A DNA stretch of 64,000 nucleotides, taken from positions 1 through 64,000 of the forward strand of contig CACGVB010000003.1 of NCBI GenBank assembly GCA_902576395.1, read 5' to 3'. The stretch comes from an uncultured Pelagibacteraceae bacterium (GTDB lineage Bacteria > Pseudomonadota > Alphaproteobacteria > Pelagibacterales > Pelagibacteraceae). This document shows positions 59,532 to 64,000 of this stretch, one piece after another; the first letter of the stretch is position 1, and every line of letters starts with the position of its first letter. Below the pieces are notes generated by a model, which did no database searches, had not been told where the DNA came from, and saw only the letters and a program-made list of their open reading frames with translations. A program made the position numbers and the translations under genes.

Positions 59532-60773
59532 TTAGGCAAATCTAACTGAACTGTAAGGTTTTAAATCCATATTAGTATTTTCATTTGCAATCATACCAGA
59601 GACTATTTTCCCAGAAATTGCACCTAAAGTCCATCCTAAATGATGATGACCAAATGAGTAAAAAACATTTTTATAATTTTTTGATGGTCCAATTATTGGT
59701 AAAAAATCTGGCAGTGTAGGTCTAAATCCTAACCACTCATCTTTATGCTCAGGTAAGCCGTCAAGCATATCCTTTGCATTTAGAATCAAGTTTTTGATCC
59801 TGGATTTTGATAAAGCATTTTCTAGACCGCCAAACTCCACAGTACCAACTACTCTTAACCCTTGATCCATTGGTGACATTCCAAACCCTCTGTTAGAATA
59901 AACCACTGGTCTAGAAATTAAATGATCAAAATCTTTAAAATGAACATGATACCCTCTTTCGGTATCAAGTGGAATATTCTCATGAAGTTTATCAGTTAGT
60001 TTTTTTGAAAACGCACCACATGCAATAACTAATTTATCAAAAACAAATCTCTGGGTTTCCGATCTTAGAACAGGTTTTTCTTCGTCAAAATTCAAATCTT
60101 GGATATTAAGTTTTAAAAACTTTCCACCTTTGTTTAAAAAATTTTGAAATAATTTTACTAATATTTTTTTTGGATTTCTTGCATGTCTTGCATAATCATA
60201 AAAAACACCTCCATGATAAAATGGTTTTAAATTTGGCTCTAGATCATGTATATCTTTTTTATTTACCACCTGTTGTTTAACACCTAAATCATCTCTAATT
60301 TTTATTTCTAGTTCTCTACTTTTTAAATTTTTTTCATTCCAAACATATAAAATACCATTATTTTCAACTAAACCTTCTAGATCTATCTCTTCGAATAGTT
60401 CATCATAAGCTAGTAATGATTGATCTAAAATTTGATGCATATTTTTTGCGGTATGCATCATTTTATTATTAGTACAATTCATTAAAAATTTTGAAAACCA
60501 AGGGATCATTTTTGGAACATAATTCCATTTAAGTGCCAAAGGTCCCCTTGAACTCATAAGCATTGATGGAACATCACTTACAATATCTGGTCTGTTTAAA
60601 GGGACTGATGCATAAGGAGAAAAATGACCCGCATTACCATAAGAGGCTGCATTTCCAGGTTCATCCCTATCGAACAAAATTACTTGATAGCCTTTTTTTT
60701 GAAGAAAAAGAGCATTACAGACTCCTTGAATTCCTGCTCCTATTATACCAACTTTTAAAATTTTTTCTGACAT
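59532..60773 (-). CDS. FAD-dependent D-amino acid dehydrogenase-like oxidoreductase
   Basis: A 413-residue DAO-family flavoprotein of DadA type. It has the N-terminal GIIGAGIQGVCNALFLQKKG, GNAASYGNAGHFSPYASVPL, and the C-terminal LGFRPTLPDFLPIIGPS...HHHLGWTLGA. DadA oxidises D-amino acids to 2-oxo acids and ammonia, with electrons going to the respiratory chain. No alanine racemase is adjacent. It begins the minus-strand operon that continues with the 2-oxoacid ferredoxin oxidoreductase. A perfect TATAAT (minus strand, 60799-60804) lies 26 bases before the ATG, without a matching -35 box. Confidence 0.87.
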   Translation of the reverse strand: MSEKILKVGIIGAGIQGVCNALFLQKKGYQVILFDRDEPGNAASYGNAGHFSPYASVPLNRPDIVSDVPSMLMSSRGPLALKWNYVPKMIPWFSKFLMNCTNNKMMHTAKNMHQILDQSLLAYDELFEEIDLEGLVENNGILYVWNEKNLKSRELEIKIRDDLGVKQQVVNKKDIHDLEPNLKPFYHGGVFYDYARHARNPKKILVKLFQNFLNKGGKFLKLNIQDLNFDEEKPVLRSETQRFVFDKLVIACGAFSKKLTDKLHENIPLDTERGYHVHFKDFDHLISRPVVYSNRGFGMSPMDQGLRVVGTVEFGGLENALSKSRIKNLILNAKDMLDGLPEHKDEWLGFRPTLPDFLPIIGPSKNYKNVFYSFGHHHLGWTLGAISGKIVSGMIANENTNMDLKPYSSVRFA

Positions 60774-60846
60774 AGAAAAAATATAGTTGGTGGGATAAAT
60801 TATAATAGATGTTATTTGATCGCGGTGGATAACTGTTTACAATATC

Positions 60847-61977
60847 TTAATTGCCGATCGAATCTCGACTATAAATTTTGCAGCTCATTACGATACCTAA
60901 ACCAAGCATTATTGATAACATAGATGATCCTCCGTATGACATGATAGGAAGTGGTGCCCCAACTATTGGCAACAACCCAACTACCATAGCTATATTTACA
61001 AAAATATATAAGAATAAAGCAGATGCAAAACCAAAACAGTATAGTTTTGCAAAAAATGATCTACTAGAAAAACCAATCCTTATTATTCTATAAATTAATA
61101 AAGCGTATAATAAAATAAGAACCATTGAACCAAAGAAGCCAAATTCTTCAGAAAAAAGAGTAAAAATAAAGTCAGTGTGTTTTTCAGGTAAGAATTCAAG
61201 ATAACTTTGTGTACCTTGTAAGAAACCTTTGCCTAACAATCCTCCCGAACCAATTGCTATTTTAGATTGAATTATTTGATAACCTGCACCCAAAGGGTCT
61301 CTTTCTGGATTAAAAAAAGTTAATATTCTTGATTTTTGATATGGTTTTAAAATTGAAATTACAAAAGGTAATGAGACTAACAATATTAATCCTGAATATA
61401 TAAAATATTTTAAATTAAGTCCTGCTAACCAAATAATAGCCAATCCACTTCCTGCTATTAAAATAGCTGTTCCTAAATCAGGTTGAGTTATAACTAAATA
61501 GCAAGGTATTAACAAAAGTATGATTGGTTGTAATAAATATTTATAACTTTGAATATCTGAGCTTTGAATACGATGGTAATATCTTGCAAAACAAACTATT
61601 ATTGCAATTTTCATCAGTTCTGAAGGTTGAAGGTTCATTATGAAAAAATTTATCCATCGTTTAGACCCTGACGCTGAAATTCCAAAAAAAATTACAAGTA
61701 ATAAAAGTAAAATTCCTAAAATATAAAATATATATGCCTGCCTATACCAAAATGAAACTCTTACAAATGACAGAACTAAAAACATAAAAAAAAATACTAG
61801 AAATCTAGTTAGATGATTTTTAGTATAAAAAGAAAAGTTCCCACTTTCTGTAGAATAAATTGAAAAAACACTCATTGAACCTATTATGGCAACAATTATT
61901 ATTAAAAAGTAATCAATAGCTTTCAGTTTATCTATAAATGAATAGCTAGTAGAATTTAGTGACGTTGAAAGTATCAT
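60847..61977 (-). CDS. rodA: Peptidoglycan glycosyltransferase RodA
   Basis: A 376-residue SEDS polymerase with about ten transmembrane segments. Conserved segments include GSKRWINFFIMNLQPSELMKI, QPDLGTAILI, the large periplasmic loop with GAGYQIIQSKIAIGSGGLLGKGFLQGTQ, FLPEKHTDFIFTLFSEEFGF and the C-terminal LPIVGAPLPIMSYGGSSM. RodA polymerises glycan strands with the class B penicillin-binding protein encoded just upstream, for cell elongation. The ATG overlaps the mrdA stop (ATGA), so the two partners are translationally coupled. Confidence 0.96.
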   Translation of the reverse strand: MILSTSLNSTSYSFIDKLKAIDYFLIIIVAIIGSMSVFSIYSTESGNFSFYTKNHLTRFLVFFFMFLVLSFVRVSFWYRQAYIFYILGILLLLLVIFFGISASGSKRWINFFIMNLQPSELMKIAIIVCFARYYHRIQSSDIQSYKYLLQPIILLLIPCYLVITQPDLGTAILIAGSGLAIIWLAGLNLKYFIYSGLILLVSLPFVISILKPYQKSRILTFFNPERDPLGAGYQIIQSKIAIGSGGLLGKGFLQGTQSYLEFLPEKHTDFIFTLFSEEFGFFGSMVLILLYALLIYRIIRIGFSSRSFFAKLYCFGFASALFLYIFVNIAMVVGLLPIVGAPLPIMSYGGSSMLSIMLGLGIVMSCKIYSRDSIGN

Positions 61978-63920
61978 GCAATATTTTTTAAATCTTTTCT
62001 AATTTTTTCTCTTAATTCATGCCTATCTAAAATTTTTTTTATTAATTTGTTTGCTAGTGGAGCAGCTGCCTTGCTACCTGAGCCTCCATGCTCTATTAAA
62101 ACACTAAGGGAATATCTTGGTTTATCATAAGGCGCAAATGCAATAAATAAAGCATGATCTCTACTTTTATATTCTATCTCATCAAGGTCTAAATCAAGCT
62201 CTCTATCTTGGTCAGTAATTCTTTTAACTTGAGAAGTCCCAGTTTTTCCAGCAAACTTGTATTTATCTTCTTTATGTCTAGATTTGAAAGAGGTTCCAAA
62301 TTGTTCATTGGTTGACCCATACATTGCATCCAGAACTAACTTTAAATTATTTGGATTTCTGTAAAGTCTTTCATAGTGTTTAAATTCATGATCTTTCAAA
62401 ATATTTTGACTTACAGATTTATTTTTTTCACTTTCAATTTTAGATTTAATTGTATCTAAATCTATTTCTTTATCATAAATTAAATTTGGCTTAATCTTAT
62501 AGCCTCCATTAGCTAATTGCGCTGTCATCAAACATAATTGAAGTGGAGTAGTCTGAATGTAACCCTGTCCTATTCCAGTAATTACAGTTTCACCAAGGTA
62601 CCAAGGCTGTTCTAAAACTTGTTTTTTCCATTTCGTTGAGGGGACAATTCCTTTTTTTTCTTCTGAAAAAAAATCTTCTAAAACTTTTGAACCTAGACCA
62701 TACCTTTTTGCAATTAGTGAAAGCTTATCTACACCTAAAAGCCTCGCGACTTCATAAAAATAAATATCACATGACTGTTTAATGGCATTTCTCATACTCA
62801 TTAATCCATGACCATTTTTTTTCCAACAATGATATCTTTCTCCATACAATTCATATGGATGATCATGACCTTTACAGTTTACTTTAAACTTTGTGTTTAT
62901 TATTCCATATTCTAGTGCAGCAAGTGCAACTAAGGGTTTTATAGTTGATCCAGGGGAATATAATCCAGCTAATGATTTATTTAGTAAAGGTCTTAAGTTA
63001 TTATTTTTAATTTCATTCCAATCTTTTGTGCTTATTCCATGCGTAAACTTATTTGGATCGTAGGTTGGAGACGATGCCATAGTAATTACTTCACCTGTGT
63101 ATATATCCATAACACATATTGAACCTGCCTGATTTTTTAATAACTCTTGAGCCATTTGCTGAATTTCTAAGTCTATGGTCGTTCTTAAATTTTCACCTTG
63201 AGTTTCTTTATTATAACTAATTTCACTTATTTTTTTTCCTGATGCGTTTACTTCATATCTTTTGGTTCCATGATTCCCTATTAGGTCAGTATCTTTTGAA
63301 TTTTCAATACCAATTTTTCCAACTTTTAAACCTGGTACAAAATTTTCCTCTATTTTTTTTTTATTTTGAATATCTTGAGTTGTTGCATCACCAACATAAC
63401 CAACGACATGTACTAAATCATTGGAATAAGGGTAATATCTTGATGTAGACAAAACTGGCTTCGCTCCATCCAATTCATGCAAGTACAAATTTAATTTAGA
63501 AAATTCGTTCCATGATAAATTTTCAGAAATTATTAAAGTATCCCACGGCTTAGACTTTTCTTTCTTCTCATATATTTTTTTTATTTCATCCTCTTTAAGA
63601 CTTATAATATTTTTAAGTTTAAAAATTGAATTATTAAAATTGGAAACTTCTTCAAGAGATAAATGAACTTGATAAACTCTTTGATTATCTGCAATAACAT
63701 TATTAAAATAATCAGTTATTATTCCTCTTTGAGGTGGGGTTTTCCATTCTCTAATTCTATTTTTGTCAGATAAAACTTCATATTTTTGCTTTTCAGAAAT
63801 TTGCAGATTATATAATCTTGAAGTAACAATCCCAAGTAACCCGATTTTTGCTGCAACTAAAACAAAAAGTCTTCTACTTATAATTTTATTTTTATTTAAA
63901 TTGTCAGTTTTTTTTATCAT
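61974..63920 (-). CDS. mrdA: Penicillin-binding protein 2 (elongation transpeptidase)
   Basis: A 648-residue class B PBP with one N-terminal membrane anchor (about residues 16-36). A pedestal domain follows (PPQRGIITD onwards, with the YYPYSNDLVHVVGYVG region), then a transpeptidase domain with Ser325-x-x-Lys328 (SPGSTIKPL), the S-x-N-like SCD (KQSCDIYFYE) and KTGTSQ. It crosslinks peptidoglycan during elongation in the RodA/MreBCD complex. It overlaps the upstream mreD-like reading frame by 17 bases and rodA by four bases. Confidence 0.96.
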   Translation of the reverse strand: MIKKTDNLNKNKIISRRLFVLVAAKIGLLGIVTSRLYNLQISEKQKYEVLSDKNRIREWKTPPQRGIITDYFNNVIADNQRVYQVHLSLEEVSNFNNSIFKLKNIISLKEDEIKKIYEKKEKSKPWDTLIISENLSWNEFSKLNLYLHELDGAKPVLSTSRYYPYSNDLVHVVGYVGDATTQDIQNKKKIEENFVPGLKVGKIGIENSKDTDLIGNHGTKRYEVNASGKKISEISYNKETQGENLRTTIDLEIQQMAQELLKNQAGSICVMDIYTGEVITMASSPTYDPNKFTHGISTKDWNEIKNNNLRPLLNKSLAGLYSPGSTIKPLVALAALEYGIINTKFKVNCKGHDHPYELYGERYHCWKKNGHGLMSMRNAIKQSCDIYFYEVARLLGVDKLSLIAKRYGLGSKVLEDFFSEEKKGIVPSTKWKKQVLEQPWYLGETVITGIGQGYIQTTPLQLCLMTAQLANGGYKIKPNLIYDKEIDLDTIKSKIESEKNKSVSQNILKDHEFKHYERLYRNPNNLKLVLDAMYGSTNEQFGTSFKSRHKEDKYKFAGKTGTSQVKRITDQDRELDLDLDEIEYKSRDHALFIAFAPYDKPRYSLSVLIEHGGSGSKAAAPLANKLIKKILDRHELREKIRKDLKNIA

Positions 63921-64000
63921 TCTTTTTAACTAGCACCATATTATCTATCCAAATAAATATTTTGAAAAATATAGGGTAGATTAAAAATGTAACGAATAAA
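63904..64000 (-). CDS. mreD: C-terminal fragment of probable rod-shape protein MreD (cut by window edge)
   Basis: A minus-strand frame is open from the right edge to a TGA at 63904-63906. It encodes 32 residues reading a hydrophobic helix (LFVTFLIYPIFFKIFIWID) followed by a basic tail. The length, membrane character and position directly before mrdA-rodA, where alphaproteobacteria carry mreD, make MreD the likely identity. It overlaps the mrdA start by 17 bases. The rest lies outside the window, so this rests mainly on position. Confidence 0.65.
   Translation of the reverse strand, partial: LFVTFLIYPIFFKIFIWIDNMVLVKKNDKKN

Noticed and set aside
60821-60840. DnaA-box-like sequence: minus strand TTATCCACC, eight of nine positions of the consensus, in the rodA/dadA gap.
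   Set aside because: A single near-match with no cluster of boxes, no A+T-rich unwinding element distinct from the background and no dnaA, gidA or parAB genes nearby. It does not support an origin.
1-64000. CRISPR arrays, insertion sequences, prophage, integrases, tRNA and rRNA genes.
   Set aside because: No direct-repeat arrays, transposase or integrase-like proteins, or cloverleaf/rRNA sequences were found; nearly all sequence is accounted for by protein genes.

Overview
The window is one dense, strongly A+T-rich stretch with about 57 protein genes, gaps rarely over 100 bases, many 1-14 base overlaps between genes, several TTG/GTG starts, and no rRNA, tRNA, CRISPR array, insertion sequence or prophage that I can see. 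Streamlined architecture, many ABC substrate-binding transporters, one-carbon/betaine genes and almost no regulators point to a marine alphaproteobacterium of the SAR11 clade (Candidatus Pelagibacter-like). That placement is an inference from gene content and composition. The right edge holds the conserved elongasome genes mreD-mrdA-rodA, so the window is chromosomal.

Layout. 1-8.1 kb: an aldehyde dehydrogenase cut by the window edge, a VOC protein, two homocysteine-methyltransferase-like proteins, MsrA, a NylB-like serine hydrolase, an EamA exporter, an amidase and an iron-type alcohol dehydrogenase. 8.2-28.2 kb: an osmolyte region. It has a glycine-betaine-type ABC importer (two ATPases, one fused double permease, one binding protein), a gamma-butyrobetaine hydroxylase-like oxygenase, L-carnitine dehydrogenase-like protein, a beta-keto acid cleavage enzyme and a hot-dog thioesterase. 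Together these can form a route from gamma-butyrobetaine through carnitine to glycine betaine. Further oxygenases, a choline-dehydrogenase-type GMC oxidoreductase and accessory enzymes are interleaved.

28.2-34.8 kb: a separate plus-strand operon of flavin monooxygenase, Xsc-like ThDP enzyme, DUF1185 protein, alpha/beta hydrolase, aldehyde dehydrogenase and exporter; its substrate is unknown. 34.9-49.3 kb: two complete branched-chain/amide-type (HAAT) ABC importers with ArgO-, AzlCD- and RhtB-type exporters, a glutarate 2-hydroxylase (GlaH/CsiD), a ProC-like reductase and a periplasmic pentapeptide-repeat protein, nearly all on the minus strand. 49.4-53 kb: small redox and unknown genes, a DUF1479 oxygenase, and an inverse-autotransporter-like outer membrane barrel with a secreted partner. 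53-60.8 kb: a minus-strand operon from a DadA-like oxidase and fused indolepyruvate ferredoxin oxidoreductase through an exporter, a 2-hydroxyacid dehydrogenase and an HDAC-fold hydrolase to MsrB. 60.8-64 kb: rodA, mrdA and the end of mreD.

Themes: six different Fe(II)/2-oxoglutarate oxygenases within 37 kb, five EamA-type exporters, two paralogous pairs of LLM flavoenzyme plus alpha/beta hydrolase, and no recognisable classical transcription factor. The strongest candidates for something undescribed are the betaine/carnitine locus, the 28-35 kb catabolic operon, the methyltransferase pair in which a zinc cysteine is replaced by histidine, and the barrel-plus-secreted-partner gene pair.
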